The notes under the pieces were generated by a model, which saw only the letters and a program-made list of their open reading frames with translations, was not told the DNA's origin and made no database searches. 64,000 nucleotides of DNA from an uncultured Aquimarina sp. (GTDB lineage: Bacteria; Bacteroidota; Bacteroidia; Flavobacteriales; Flavobacteriaceae). Where the stretch lies: positions 310,001-374,000 of the forward strand of contig CANLEM010000003.1 in NCBI GenBank assembly GCA_947489685.1, given 5' to 3'. A program made the position numbers and the translations under genes. Below are positions 1-10,437 of the stretch, piece after piece (the first letter of the stretch is position 1; every line of letters begins with the position of its first letter).

Positions 1-654
1 TATTTTATCTTTATTGTGATCCTGTTGGCTTTAATGGGAATCTTAGGTTTTTATTTATCAAAAAACAATTTGATTTTTTCTTCTGAAGATGCATCTATTA
101 ATAACTCGGATGATGTGCAGAAGCTCCTAGTTACGAATGATTCTTTGAAGGAAGAATTAAATAAATTAAAAGTAGATATTTCAGAATATAAGAGTACTCA
201 ATCGAACAATGATAGTATATCAGATGGCGTGGGCAGTGATAATGATTCAATCAATGGAAAGCCAAAGCTAAGTTTTGAAAGGAATTACTGTTATATCACC
301 AAGGCTTTTAAAAGTAACGATGTAATTTTTATTGAGGCAGATTATATTGAATTTTATGAGGGCAAAAAAGCGGTAAAAAAAGCGAAAGAATTTGGGGAAG
401 CCGAGTATGATATTGACAAAAATGGAGATACATTGTATTTTTTATATAATAATTATTATATTCATAATCAGAATTCTAGACCAAGAATTTTAGAACTTGA
501 CGATAAAGCGAGGGTTAAGATTAATAATATTAATCAGATTTCTAATGGGTTTCCACTAAAAGCTTTTCAAAAAATAATTAAAGAAAAGCCAGTTTTAATT
601 TTAGAAACTAATAACGGTGTAGTGTACAGAATAACTCAGCAGAAACTCCCTTAA
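1..654 (+). CDS. Membrane-anchored hypothetical protein, 5' end cut by window
   Basis: The reading frame is open to the first base of the window, so the true start lies upstream; the GTG at 16 is only an in-frame codon inside a hydrophobic segment. Visible parts are one N-terminal membrane helix (about the first 20 residues), a polar linker with coiled-coil tendency and many Asn/Ser/Asp, and a C-terminal folded part rich in Lys, Tyr and beta-prone stretches with a motif around YYIHNQNSRPRILEL. It is probably inner-membrane anchored with a periplasmic C-terminal domain. The next gene, 52 bp downstream on the same strand, has the same general plan (helix, coiled coil, small domain), so the two may be co-transcribed. 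I do not recognise the family and assign no function. Confidence 0.6.
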   Translation, partial: YFIFIVILLALMGILGFYLSKNNLIFSSEDASINNSDDVQKLLVTNDSLKEELNKLKVDISEYKSTQSNNDSISDGVGSDNDSINGKPKLSFERNYCYITKAFKSNDVIFIEADYIEFYEGKKAVKKAKEFGEAEYDIDKNGDTLYFLYNNYYIHNQNSRPRILELDDKARVKINNINQISNGFPLKAFQKIIKEKPVLILETNNGVVYRITQQKLP

Positions 655-706
655 GCGTGGTGATTATATAAAAGTATGCTTGAAAATTTCTTAAACTACC
701 CCAGCC

Positions 707-1330
707 ATGAAAGTTATGAAAGATGAGGATCTTTTATCTTTACATTATCAGATTGAGAAAGCAGAGATAAAACAAAAAAAACTTGAAGATTTATTAGATG
801 AAGAGTCTGATAAACTTAAAAAAAGTAAAAAATCAAATCGATTATTCGGATCATTTTCACTAGTATTATTGTTATTAGCAGTTTTTCTTGTCGCTAATGC
901 ATTTTATTCTAGTAAATCCGCATCAATATCTAATACTGCAGGAGATATTAACCGAGAAGAGTTATCTACACTTCAGAATGAACTTCAAAACGTTAGAGAA
1001 GAATTGAATGTTCTTAAGAACAAGAAAGTCGATCTTGAAGAAATTCGGAACCTATATTTATATAGAAAATTGATTGATAAGGATACAGTGTATTCTGTTC
1101 AAATTAAAGCCTTAAATGATAAGAGAATATCTTCTATTTCAGAAAAGTATACAAACTCTTTGGTGTATAATGATACTTCGTTATACAAATTTAGCTTAGG
1201 TATTTTTGAAACCCTGTCCGAGGCGCAAGATTTTAGAAAAACACTGATACAATCAGGGATCTATGATAAACGAATTTTTGTGATATCCTATAAGCAAGGA
1301 AAACGTTTAAAAATAGAGGATTACCAATAA
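707..1330 (+). CDS. Membrane protein with coiled coil and SPOR-like C-terminal domain
   Basis: The protein starts with a charged cytoplasmic part predicted to be coiled coil (about residues 5-42), then one membrane helix (about 47-66), a second coiled coil (about 85-115) and a C-terminal domain of about 75 residues. That last part reads like a SPOR fold: a first strand YSVQIKAL, then a segment KFSLGIFETLSEAQDFRKTL and a last strand IFVISYKQGKRL, the usual spacing of a domain that binds denuded peptidoglycan glycans. The SPOR call is from pattern only. Two Met codons (707 and 716) are possible starts. It is convergent with the E1 gene, with only 13 bp between the stop codons. Confidence 0.6.
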   Translation: MKVMKDEDLLSLHYQIEKAEIKQKKLEDLLDEESDKLKKSKKSNRLFGSFSLVLLLLAVFLVANAFYSSKSASISNTAGDINREELSTLQNELQNVREELNVLKNKKVDLEEIRNLYLYRKLIDKDTVYSVQIKALNDKRISSISEKYTNSLVYNDTSLYKFSLGIFETLSEAQDFRKTLIQSGIYDKRIFVISYKQGKRLKIEDYQ

Positions 1331-1343
1331 ATGAGGTCTACTA

Positions 1344-3758
1344 TTATCTTATTTTTGGATATGTTGTTGGATTTACCTCGTTCATGATTTCATAAACTTT
1401 TTCGAAAATATCTTCTGTAGATGGTTTACTGAAATAGTCACCATCAGTTCCAAATGCCGGTCTATGCGGTTGTGCACTTAGTGTTTGAGGTTTGCTATCC
1501 AAGAATTGATATATGTTTTGTTCATCTATCAATTTGTGCAAAATATATCCCGTAGCACCACCAGGTACATCTTCATCTATGATAAGCAATCTGTTAGTTT
1601 TGGCTACACTTTTTACTATATCGTGATTAAGATCAAAAGGTACTAATGATTGTACATCTATAACTTCGGCATTGATACCTGTGGTTAAAAGCTCTTTTGC
1701 AGCTTGCTCTACTAATCTCAGTGTTGATCCGTAAGAAACTAAGGTGATATCGATACCTTCTTTAACAGTTTCGACCACACCTACAGGTGTTCTCATTTCG
1801 GAAAGGTTAGAAGGCATTTTTTCTTTTAAACGGTATCCATTTAAGCACTCTATAACTACTGCAGGTTCGTCACTTTCTAGTAATGTGTTATAAAAACCGG
1901 CAGCTTTTGTCATATTTCTTGGTACTAGAATATGAATTCCTCTCAATAAATGAATCAATCCTCCCATTTGCGATCCGGAATGCCAAATTCCTTCTAGTCT
2001 ATGACCTCTTGTTCTTATAATTAAAGGAGCCTTTTGTTTGGCTAAAGTTCTGTATCGTAATGTAGCCAGATCATCGCTTAATCCTTGGATACAATATAAA
2101 ATATAATCCAGATATTGAATTTCGGCAATCGGCCTTAATCCTCTCATTGCCATTCCGATTCCTTGTCCAAGGATAGTGGCTTCTCGAATACCAGCATCAG
2201 AAACTCTGATTTCTCCAAATTTTTCTTGTAGTCCTTCTAATCCCTGGTTTACATCACCAATCTTACCGCTATCTTCACCAAAGATAAGGGCTTCGGGTAC
2301 TCTACTAAATATTTTATCAAAGTTATCTCGAATAATAACTCTACCGTCTACTGTTTCGGTATTTTCATCGTATAGTGGAGCTACTTCTTGGATGTTAGTA
2401 ACTTTGGATTCGAACTCATTATATAAATGAGCACTGTATTTTGGTTGAATTTTGCTGATATAAGAGTTCACCCAATTTTGAAGAGTTAGTTTTTCTGCAA
2501 AGTTCTCTTTTGTAAGATAACGTAAGACTTTTCTAGAAACCTCTAATATATCTTTTCTGATAGGCTCTTCTTTTTCAGATAATGTAAGTACCAGTGGAGA
2601 TATAAAGTTTTTATTGGCACTTTTATTTTCTACAGCCTGTAATAGTTGTAGTGCTTCTTCTTGTTCAGATTTGATTTCTGATATGTAAGCATTCCAGGCA
2701 GTAGTTTTTCCTTTGCGAACTTCTTTTTTTGCACCTTTCTCGAGATCAAGTAATTCTTCTGTAGTTGCAATATTATGATCGATAATCCATTCTCTGAATT
2801 TTTTGTTACAATCATGTTCTCTTTCCCAGTTTAGACGTTCTTCACTCTTATATCTTTCGTGAGATCCAGAAGTAGAGTGCCCCTGAGGCTGAGTTAACTC
2901 TTTAACATGAATGATAACAGGGATATGTTGTTCTCTGGCTAATTCTTCGGCAGTTTCATATGCACTCATTAATGCAGGGTAATCCCATCCATTAACTTTT
3001 ATAATTTCATAGCCTTCATGATTTTCATCTCTTCTGAATCCTTCTAGAATCAATGAAATATCTTCCTTAGTTGTTTGGTGCTTAGCATGTACAGATATAC
3101 CATATTCATCATCCCATACACTGATCACCATAGGTACTTGTAGAACACCACCAGCATTTACGGTTTCCCAAAATAGTCCTTCGCTGGTACTAGCATTTCC
3201 GATAGTACCCCAGGCAACCTCGTTACCTTTTATTGAGAAATTCGAAAAATCAGAAACGCTTTTTTCGTTACGGTAAACTTTTGATGCTTGTGCAAGACCT
3301 AAAAGTCTTGGCATTTGACCAGCCGTAGGCGATATGTCTGCACTAGAATTTTTTTGTTCTGTTAAGTTTTTCCAAGAACCATCTTCATTAAGACTATGAG
3401 TAGCAAAATGCCCTCCCATTTGTCTTCCTGCTGCAAATGGTTCTCTTTTAATATCTGTATGGGCATAAAGTCCGGCAAAAAATTGCTCTACAGTATATTG
3501 ATCGATTGCCATCATAAACGTTTGATCACGGTAGTATCCTGATCTAAAATCTCCATTACGAAAAACTCTTGCCATTGCAAGTTGTGGTAATTCTTTTCCT
3601 CCACCAAAAATTCCGAATTTCGATTTACCCGTTAGTACTTCTCTTCGCCCTAAAAGACTACACTCACGACTTATAAGAGCTATCTTATAATCTCTAAGTA
3701 TTTGATTTCTATATTCTTCAAAGGAAATATTAGATGTAGTAACAGTTTCAGGTTGCAT
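1344..3758 (-). CDS. Fused alpha/beta E1 of a 2-oxoacid dehydrogenase (branched-chain type)
   Basis: This is a thiamine-diphosphate enzyme that decarboxylates a 2-oxoacid (by family, branched-chain 2-oxoacids or a related substrate) and passes the acyl group to the lipoyl arm of E2. The alpha-like half (about 1-400) carries the cofactor motif region GNASTSEG near residue 187 and WDDEYGIS near 215. The beta-like half (about 465-804) has FGEDSGKIGDVNQGL, the catalytic-side glutamate region and the C-terminal domain with VIDVQSLVPFD. Many other bacteria have the two halves as separate genes; the fused form of about 800 residues is usual in Flavobacteriia. The metal-binding residues differ from textbook E1: Asn replaces the acidic residue of G(D/E)G, and Asp replaces the second Asn of NN (see findings). 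No E2 or E3 gene lies nearby. A well-formed promoter lies just upstream. Confidence 0.88.
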   Translation of the reverse strand: MQPETVTTSNISFEEYRNQILRDYKIALISRECSLLGRREVLTGKSKFGIFGGGKELPQLAMARVFRNGDFRSGYYRDQTFMMAIDQYTVEQFFAGLYAHTDIKREPFAAGRQMGGHFATHSLNEDGSWKNLTEQKNSSADISPTAGQMPRLLGLAQASKVYRNEKSVSDFSNFSIKGNEVAWGTIGNASTSEGLFWETVNAGGVLQVPMVISVWDDEYGISVHAKHQTTKEDISLILEGFRRDENHEGYEIIKVNGWDYPALMSAYETAEELAREQHIPVIIHVKELTQPQGHSTSGSHERYKSEERLNWEREHDCNKKFREWIIDHNIATTEELLDLEKGAKKEVRKGKTTAWNAYISEIKSEQEEALQLLQAVENKSANKNFISPLVLTLSEKEEPIRKDILEVSRKVLRYLTKENFAEKLTLQNWVNSYISKIQPKYSAHLYNEFESKVTNIQEVAPLYDENTETVDGRVIIRDNFDKIFSRVPEALIFGEDSGKIGDVNQGLEGLQEKFGEIRVSDAGIREATILGQGIGMAMRGLRPIAEIQYLDYILYCIQGLSDDLATLRYRTLAKQKAPLIIRTRGHRLEGIWHSGSQMGGLIHLLRGIHILVPRNMTKAAGFYNTLLESDEPAVVIECLNGYRLKEKMPSNLSEMRTPVGVVETVKEGIDITLVSYGSTLRLVEQAAKELLTTGINAEVIDVQSLVPFDLNHDIVKSVAKTNRLLIIDEDVPGGATGYILHKLIDEQNIYQFLDSKPQTLSAQPHRPAFGTDGDYFSKPSTEDIFEKVYEIMNEVNPTTYPKIR

Positions 3759-3780
3759 ACGAACGACGTTTAAAGGTTTG

Positions 3781-3812
3781 CAAATTTAGTTAAAATACAA
3801 GCCAAATGCAAA
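3781..3812 (-). promoter_or_regulatory. Bacteroidota promoter for the fused E1 gene
   Basis: Read on the minus strand there is a perfect -7 element TAAATTTG (3788-3781) and a -33 element TTTG (3812-3809) separated by 20 bases. The expected transcription start falls about 15-20 bases before the ATG at 3758, which gives a short leader and supports that start. Confidence 0.55.
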
Positions 3813-3956
3813 ACGAAAACTCTTAAAGTTTTTGAATATATCTTACCTAAAACGATATTTTGTTGTCAAATTATTGTTTTTTGGTGCTATTTTAAGGATT
3901 GATTAACAAATATTCAAAATTTTCACATTTATATGAGTATTCGTTTTTTTATCGAA

Positions 3957-6788
3957 TTAATACCACTCCCTGGTAAATAGACCGATTAATGTCTCTGGAC
4001 TTAATGTAATAATAAACCTAATTTGTTCGTCGTAATTTGGTTGTGCTATTTCCCAACCCTTATTAGATACTACTGGAAAGAATAATTCGAAAAAATCTGC
4101 AACAAGGCTTAATCGCACTCCAGCATCGTATACAAACTGTGGAGATATCCCTTTGTTTTTTACTAATCCTACATCTCCGTACGCATAGATCCAATTCCAA
4201 ATATTCGTATTGGCATTAAATGTTGTTATCCATTGATTAGCAAAAGGAAATTCGAGTTGAGACTTAAAACCGCCTTCAGCGATTATTATTTGTTGACTTG
4301 TTAAGCCGGAATCTTCGCTTCGACCTAAGTAGTTAAAGTCAAATAAGTAATCTGTTGGTCTATCTAAGGCAAAACTGAAGAAGTCCCCATCTTTTTCGGT
4401 ATCATTAAACAAAAAAGAACCTGCAAATAACCTTAGGTTTACCTGCCGATTATTAAGAAATAATTTTCTGTAATTAACCGTAGCTGATATTTTACTGAAG
4501 TTTTTAGATATTTGATAATCTACAGTATATCCCAAAAAGTTAATAAGATTGAAGTCAGAATAACGATATCTGGCATTAAATACATTATAGTCGGGTGTAA
4601 CTACAGGGTTTTCTTCGTTACGCTGTCTAAATACATTAACATTTCTGAGCGATAAACGTTGTTTTTTGTTGGATCTAAGGTCTTCTGGGCGGTAAAGAAA
4701 ACTAATAGACGAAGAAAATCTTCTAAACAACAAATCCGGAGCATAGCTAAACATACTACCGTTTACACCATATCTAATTTGATAAAGCCCATGTTCTGCA
4801 ATTTGATTTCTGAAAAAGAAAGAAGCAGAGCCTAGTAATTTTTTTGACTTTAGACCATAAGCCGGAGAGATGTTATATTCGAAATCTCTTCTGATAATAG
4901 TTTTGTTATAAAATTTTGAAGCTAATGTAAACCCATCGTATACATTAAACTCAAATTCTGGAATAAAAAATATCTGACTATATCTTGGGTCTTCTATATC
5001 TTGTAAAAGCCTAAATTGTATAGGTTTATTAAATATCCACTTTAAGTTTTTATGATTGTTTCTTCGATTTATTTCGGGAATATTTTGATCGTAATCTAGA
5101 ACAAGTTTGTTGATATCTTCATTGGCAATTTTTACTTTCTTGGTACCTGTAAATCCAGTAATCCAAGTTTTAGAAACGATATCTTTTTTTCTAAGCCCAT
5201 ATAACGATACAGGCATATTATTGTCTCTTTTATTTTTTATGGTAACTTCTATAGAATCTTTACCTTTTTTTACAGATTTGATTTTAAAATCAAGTTTTTT
5301 GTTTGTATTTACATAATCTTCAAAAAACCATTCGATATCCTTGCTGGATACAGAGGTGAGTACCTCTTTGTATTTTTGAGAATCTGTATATTGTAGTACG
5401 TTTTGATCATAAAACTTTTTGATACTCTCAGCAACAATATTATCATCACCTAGATAATCTTCTAGATATTTAAATCCGACCCCTGCTTTATATGCATTCG
5501 CAATATTTTTATTAAATTTCACTAATTTATCCTGTGGCAATGATAGTGGTTGATCCAGAAAAAGTCTTGCCATATTTTTATAGGCTAAGAAATATTGATC
5601 ATTAAATTCTAAGTCAGCAGCATGAAACCAACGTACCCCGATTACTTTACTTAGTTTCCCAACAATTTTCATTTCAGGATAGTACTGCTCGGTATAAGCC
5701 ATCATTAAGTAGATGTGTATAGCGTCTCTTAGCCATGCATCTTCTCTGGGGTTAATGATTAGTGTCTTTTTTAGGTAACTTTCGGTAATTGCTTTGAGCT
5801 GTTTAATTTCGAACTGAAATCCATCAGGAAATGGCCTTAAAAAATCAGGTAACTGATTTAAGCCATACACGGGATTATTTTTATAATCACTTTCTGAAAC
5901 AAGGATTTTCTCAAAAGGATAAACTCCTAGTTTTTTCTGTAAAAATTTAATTATTCTGGTAGTAGCAACAGATTTCATCTCTGGCATCAGTTTATTATCG
6001 TCTATATTGCTTATAAACTGAACTCCATCTGCAGGAAAACTATAAAATGCACTAGTGCCTCTTCTTATATAAAGGTTTATTTCGGTTCTATTGTTACCCG
6101 TAAGTTGAATTGTTCTGCTGTTTTCTCTTTCGGAAATAGTAACGGTCTCTCTATTTAAATCACTCACAACTTCATAATCTTCGGGTAATGTTAAGTTGAT
6201 ATTATAATTAATAAGGGGAGTGTAAAGGTCATCTAGGTTTTTATGACTATATGTATTCCATTTGGTATCATGTACTGCAGGTACCATATACCAATACTTA
6301 AGGTCAAAGTTGCCATTCTCGGTATAGCCATACCGAGTAAATTTATCATTAGGTATTTTTACTTTGTATTTTAATACAATTTTTTGCGTTTTTCCTGGCA
6401 ATAGTGGTTTTAAACACTCGACCCAAATAATATCCTGAGCATTTTCTTGTCTGCCCCATCCCAAAGACTGCGAAGACGAATCGGTAATGTATTGCACAAT
6501 GGTGCTTCCTCTTTCATAATCCTTTGCAAAATAAAAACGTTTCAGGAAATCTTCAGAAAAACGTTCACCAAGAGGCGTAGTTTTACTCGAAAAAGCATTA
6601 GCCCAGTCATGAAGATATATTCTTTTTAAAGCTTTTTGAGAAGTATTGGTATACGAGATCTCTTGCTCAATATATAATACCTTTTTGTCGGTATCAAGTT
6701 TGGCATTAATTAGAATACTGTTTTGCGCTGTTACAATAAACAGCGAAAAAAAAGAGAGAGTTGTATGAAGTAATCTTTTACTATTCAA
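3957..6788 (-). CDS. Secreted M1-aminopeptidase-like protein without zinc site, C-terminal outer-membrane barrel
   Basis: A signal peptide (about 1-21) is followed by an N-terminal beta domain (about 25-240) and a gluzincin-like region (about 255-490) that resembles peptidase M1. At the place of the HExxH motif the sequence reads TESYL (335-339), and the segment matching the third zinc ligand reads WLRDAIHIYL with Asp355 instead of Glu. Both zinc histidines are therefore absent, so I expect no M1-type catalysis. From about residue 590 the sequence turns into alternating amphipathic strands with many aromatic residues, and it ends in Trp-Tyr, as outer-membrane barrels do. The likely picture is a periplasmic pseudo-enzyme domain tethered to an outer-membrane beta-barrel. 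The domain boundaries are estimates. It stands alone between E1 and the LOG gene on the same strand. Homologues may be labelled metalloprotease or aminopeptidase; that would be misleading here. Confidence 0.7.
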   Translation of the reverse strand: MNSKRLLHTTLSFFSLFIVTAQNSILINAKLDTDKKVLYIEQEISYTNTSQKALKRIYLHDWANAFSSKTTPLGERFSEDFLKRFYFAKDYERGSTIVQYITDSSSQSLGWGRQENAQDIIWVECLKPLLPGKTQKIVLKYKVKIPNDKFTRYGYTENGNFDLKYWYMVPAVHDTKWNTYSHKNLDDLYTPLINYNINLTLPEDYEVVSDLNRETVTISERENSRTIQLTGNNRTEINLYIRRGTSAFYSFPADGVQFISNIDDNKLMPEMKSVATTRIIKFLQKKLGVYPFEKILVSESDYKNNPVYGLNQLPDFLRPFPDGFQFEIKQLKAITESYLKKTLIINPREDAWLRDAIHIYLMMAYTEQYYPEMKIVGKLSKVIGVRWFHAADLEFNDQYFLAYKNMARLFLDQPLSLPQDKLVKFNKNIANAYKAGVGFKYLEDYLGDDNIVAESIKKFYDQNVLQYTDSQKYKEVLTSVSSKDIEWFFEDYVNTNKKLDFKIKSVKKGKDSIEVTIKNKRDNNMPVSLYGLRKKDIVSKTWITGFTGTKKVKIANEDINKLVLDYDQNIPEINRRNNHKNLKWIFNKPIQFRLLQDIEDPRYSQIFFIPEFEFNVYDGFTLASKFYNKTIIRRDFEYNISPAYGLKSKKLLGSASFFFRNQIAEHGLYQIRYGVNGSMFSYAPDLLFRRFSSSISFLYRPEDLRSNKKQRLSLRNVNVFRQRNEENPVVTPDYNVFNARYRYSDFNLINFLGYTVDYQISKNFSKISATVNYRKLFLNNRQVNLRLFAGSFLFNDTEKDGDFFSFALDRPTDYLFDFNYLGRSEDSGLTSQQIIIAEGGFKSQLEFPFANQWITTFNANTNIWNWIYAYGDVGLVKNKGISPQFVYDAGVRLSLVADFFELFFPVVSNKGWEIAQPNYDEQIRFIITLSPETLIGLFTREWY

Positions 6789-6893
6789 TTTTTAAATACG
6801 ATTATATACATCCCATCAATTAATGGGCCGAAATTAAGAATAAAAGAAACTTTTTTTAAATTACTCAATACTAAGTTTTTTTGAAATGTTCTT

Positions 6894-7583
6894 TTAAAAA
6901 TTAGGACTTAAATTATATTCTCCGTAGAACTTATCTAATATGGTCAATACCTCTTCTGGCGTATCTACTACATGTATAAGGTCAAGGTCACCAGGACTAA
7001 TATTTCCAAATTTAGTGAGCAAAGTTGTTTTTACCCAATCAATTAGTCCTCCCCAAAACTCAGTACTTACTAATATAATTGGAAATTTGGCAATCTTTTT
7101 TGTTTGTATTAAAGTCATCGCTTCAAACAATTCATCTAATGTACCAAAACCACCTGGCATCACTACAAATCCTTGAGAGTATTTTACAAACATTACTTTA
7201 CGAACAAAGAAATAATCAAAATCTAAGCTTTTATCACTATCAATGTATGGGTTATCATGTTGTTCAAAAGGTAAATCTATATTAAGGCCTACAGAGGTTC
7301 CGCCTCCTAGATGAGCACCTTTGTTTCCAGCCTCCATAATACCAGGACCACCACCTGTAATAACCCCATATCCATTGTCTACAATTTCTTTGGCTACGTC
7401 AACTGCTAATTGGTAATATTTGTCATCGGTCTTGGTACGTGCAGATCCAAAAATAGATACACAAGGTCCAATTTTACTCATTTTTTCAAATCCATTTACG
7501 AATTCTCCCATGATTTTAAAAATGGCCCATGAGTCGTTGGTTTTTATCTCATTCCAACCTTTATGATGTTGTTCTTTTCTCAT
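6894..7583 (-). CDS. LOG family protein (TIGR00730 Rossmann fold)
   Basis: Members of this family cleave the N-glycosidic bond of nucleoside 5'-monophosphates (cytokinin riboside 5'-monophosphate phosphoribohydrolase activity in studied cases) and are often mislabelled lysine decarboxylase. The diagnostic motif PGGFGTLDELFEA is present near residue 143, and a nucleotide-binding loop GGGPGIMEAGNKGA lies near residue 78. The length of 229 residues fits the type II group, which has an extra N-terminal extension. The stop codon of uvrA lies upstream with only 13 bases between, so the two are probably co-transcribed. The physiological substrate cannot be told from the sequence. Confidence 0.85.
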   Translation of the reverse strand: MRKEQHHKGWNEIKTNDSWAIFKIMGEFVNGFEKMSKIGPCVSIFGSARTKTDDKYYQLAVDVAKEIVDNGYGVITGGGPGIMEAGNKGAHLGGGTSVGLNIDLPFEQHDNPYIDSDKSLDFDYFFVRKVMFVKYSQGFVVMPGGFGTLDELFEAMTLIQTKKIAKFPIILVSTEFWGGLIDWVKTTLLTKFGNISPGDLDLIHVVDTPEEVLTILDKFYGEYNLSPNF

Positions 7584-7596
7584 AAAAAATATGCTT

Positions 7597-10437
7597 TTAA
7601 TTTAAAATACTAAGTTCTTTCTTTAAAAACTTCGCGGTATAACTTTTTTTATCTTTAATTAGTTCTTCTGGTGTTCCTTTTGCCACAACCTCACCACCTT
7701 TTTTACCTCCTTCGTAGCCAATATCAATAATATAATCTGCCATTTTTATGACATCCAGATTATGCTCAATAATTAAAACTGTATTTCCTTTGTCTACCAG
7801 TTTGTTTAATACATCCATTAATACTCTTATATCCTCAAAATGCAATCCTGTTGTGGGTTCGTCCAGAATATAAAAGGTATTACCTGTATCTCTTTTGGAT
7901 AGCTCTGTAGCCAGTTTAATCCGTTGTGCTTCTCCACCAGATAAGGTTGTGGATTGTTGTCCAAGAGTAATATACCCAAGCCCAACATTTTGAATAGTTT
8001 TTAGTTTTCGAGATATTTTAGGAATCTGTTCAAAGAAAGAGCGAGCTTCATTGATCGTCATTTCTAATACATCAGAAATTGATTTTCCCTTATATCTTAT
8101 CTCCAAAGTTTCTCTATTGAATCGTTTTCCTTGGCATGTTTCACATTCTACATAAACATCTGGTAAAAAATTCATTTCTATAACTCGTAAACCACCGCCT
8201 TTACAGGTTTCGCACCTTCCTCCTGCAACATTAAAACTAAAGCGACCAGGTTTATAACCTCTAATCATAGCTTCTGGAGTTTTGGCAAACAAACTTCTTA
8301 TTTCAGAAAAGACTCCTGTGTAAGTTGCTGGATTGGATCTCGGTGTTCGACCAATAGGAGATTGATTGATGTCTATCACCTTATCTGAGTGTTCTAGTCC
8401 TTTGATGCTTTTATATGGCATCGGCTTTTTAACACCGTTAAAATAATAAGCGTTTAGGATAGGGTAGAGGGTCTCATTAATTAGTGTAGATTTTCCACTT
8501 CCAGACACTCCAGTTACGGCAATCATTTTTCCTAATGGGATATCAATAGATACATTTTTTAGGTTATTTCCGGTTGCTCCTTTTAAAGAAATTGTTTTCC
8601 CGTTACCTTTTCTACGTTTCTTCGGGATTTCAATTTGCTTTTTACCACTTAAGTAGTCTGCCGTTAATGTATCATGCTGTTGTACCTCTTTTGGTGTACC
8701 TTCGCTAATAATTTCGCCTCCATGTTTTCCAGCTAGCGGACCAATATCAATAACATGATCGGCTTTCTCGATCATATCCTTATCATGTTCTACAACAATT
8801 ACAGAATTGCCGATGTCTCTTAATTGGATTAATGAATTGATTAATTTTTCATTATCTCTTTGATGTAACCCTATACTGGGTTCATCAAGGATATAAAGTA
8901 CACCTACTAATTGAGAACCAATTTGAGTTGCAAGTCGTATACGCTGTGCTTCACCACCTGAAAGAGATTTACTACTTCGATTTAATGAAAGATAGGTTAA
9001 TCCTACATCTACAAGAAACTGTAATCTTGCATTGATTTCTTTTAGTATTTCGCCAGAGATTTGCTTTTGCTTATCACTTAATTGATCAGGAAGATCTCGA
9101 AACCAATCAGATAATTCGTTGATATCCATACTAGCCAATTCGGCTATGTTTTTTTTATTAACCTTAAAATACAAAGATTCTTTTCGAAGCCTAGAACCTA
9201 CACACTCTGGGCACTGGATATTATCCATAAAATCTTTTGCCCATCTTTTTAACGAAGTAGAATCGTTATTGTTATAGGTGCTTTCTATAAATGTAGCGAT
9301 ACCTTCAAAATCAATCTTATACTCTCTGGTAACTCCCAACGTTTTACTATCTACACTAAATTTCTCTTTGCCTCCATAAAGAATAATTTGCATTGCTTCT
9401 TCAGGAATTTTTTTGATAGGATCATTGAGCTCAAAATCAAATCGCTGGGCTATAAGTTCGAGTTGTTTAAAAATCCAATTGTTTTTTTGAGGACCTTGTG
9501 GCGCTAAGCCACCATTTTTAATGGATAGAGAATCGTCGGGGATTATTTTTTTCGTATTTACTTCATATAGGTTTCCGATACCATTACACTTTGGGCAAGC
9601 TCCTTTTGGGGAGTTAAACGAAAAATTGTTTGGTTCGGGGTTTGGGTATGAAATACCACTTGAAGGACACATTAAATTTCGACTAAAGAAACGAGCTTCT
9701 TGAGAATCGTGCTCAATTACCATTAATACATCATCACCATGGTACATGGCTGTGTTAATGGTCTCCATAAGTCGCTTAGTATTTTCTTGTTCTTCGCTAA
9801 CCTTGAGTCTGTCGATTACAATCTCGATATCATGAGTTTTGTATCGATCAAGTTTCATTCCTTTTACAATATCTTTTATCTCCCCATCTGTACGCACTTT
9901 TACGAATCCTTGTTTTGCAATTTGCTCAAAAAGTTCTCTATAATGCCCTTTTCTTGATCGTACTACAGGCGCTAAGATGTTTATTTTTTTTCCTGAAAAA
10001 TCTTTTAGAATAAGATCCTTAATTTGCTCATCACTATAACTTACCATTTTCTCTCCGGTATTATAGCTATAGGCATCACTGCCTCTAGAAAAAAGGAGTC
10101 TCAAAAAATCATAAATTTCGGTAATAGTACCCACAGTACTACGTGGGCTTTTACTTGTGGTTTTTTGTTCTATGGCAATTACAGGAGATAAGCCATCTAT
10201 TTTATCAACATCTGGACGTTCTAAACCTCCTAAAAATTGACGAGCATAGGCCGAAAAAGTCTCAATATATCGGCGTTGCCCTTCGGCATAAATAGTGTCA
10301 AAAGCCAATGAGGACTTACCCGAACCAGATAAACCAGTAATTACAACCAGTTTTTCTCTGGGTATGGTAACATCGATGTTCTTTAAGTTGTGAACCCGTG
10401 CTCCTAAAACCTCAATATTTTCTTCAGATACTGCCAT
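7597..10437 (-). CDS. uvrA: UvrA, excinuclease ABC subunit A
   Basis: This is the damage-recognition ATPase of nucleotide excision repair; it loads UvrB on distorted DNA. The two ABC modules are complete: Walker [15 protein letters not shown] near residue 35 and [14 protein letters not shown] in the second half, signature LSGGEAQRI twice, and Walker [11 protein letters not shown] and [10 protein letters not shown]. Zinc-binding CxxC pairs are visible ([16 protein letters not shown], and CETCKGGG with CETCQGKR). The length of 946 residues is normal for the family. The start is fixed by [20 protein letters not shown], the usual N-terminus. A LOG-family gene follows at 13 bases. Flavobacteria often carry more than one UvrA; this looks like the canonical one. 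Confidence 0.97.
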   Translation of the reverse strand: MAVSEENIEVLGARVHNLKNIDVTIPREKLVVITGLSGSGKSSLAFDTIYAEGQRRYIETFSAYARQFLGGLERPDVDKIDGLSPVIAIEQKTTSKSPRSTVGTITEIYDFLRLLFSRGSDAYSYNTGEKMVSYSDEQIKDLILKDFSGKKINILAPVVRSRKGHYRELFEQIAKQGFVKVRTDGEIKDIVKGMKLDRYKTHDIEIVIDRLKVSEEQENTKRLMETINTAMYHGDDVLMVIEHDSQEARFFSRNLMCPSSGISYPNPEPNNFSFNSPKGACPKCNGIGNLYEVNTKKIIPDDSLSIKNGGLAPQGPQKNNWIFKQLELIAQRFDFELNDPIKKIPEEAMQIILYGGKEKFSVDSKTLGVTREYKIDFEGIATFIESTYNNNDSTSLKRWAKDFMDNIQCPECVGSRLRKESLYFKVNKKNIAELASMDINELSDWFRDLPDQLSDKQKQISGEILKEINARLQFLVDVGLTYLSLNRSSKSLSGGEAQRIRLATQIGSQLVGVLYILDEPSIGLHQRDNEKLINSLIQLRDIGNSVIVVEHDKDMIEKADHVIDIGPLAGKHGGEIISEGTPKEVQQHDTLTADYLSGKKQIEIPKKRRKGNGKTISLKGATGNNLKNVSIDIPLGKMIAVTGVSGSGKSTLINETLYPILNAYYFNGVKKPMPYKSIKGLEHSDKVIDINQSPIGRTPRSNPATYTGVFSEIRSLFAKTPEAMIRGYKPGRFSFNVAGGRCETCKGGGLRVIEMNFLPDVYVECETCQGKRFNRETLEIRYKGKSISDVLEMTINEARSFFEQIPKISRKLKTIQNVGLGYITLGQQSTTLSGGEAQRIKLATELSKRDTGNTFYILDEPTTGLHFEDIRVLMDVLNKLVDKGNTVLIIEHNLDVIKMADYIIDIGYEGGKKGGEVVAKGTPEELIKDKKSYTAKFLKKELSILN

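Noticed and set aside
3957..6788. Active metallo-aminopeptidase
   Set aside because: No HExxH motif found at the expected place; TESYL lacks both zinc histidines.
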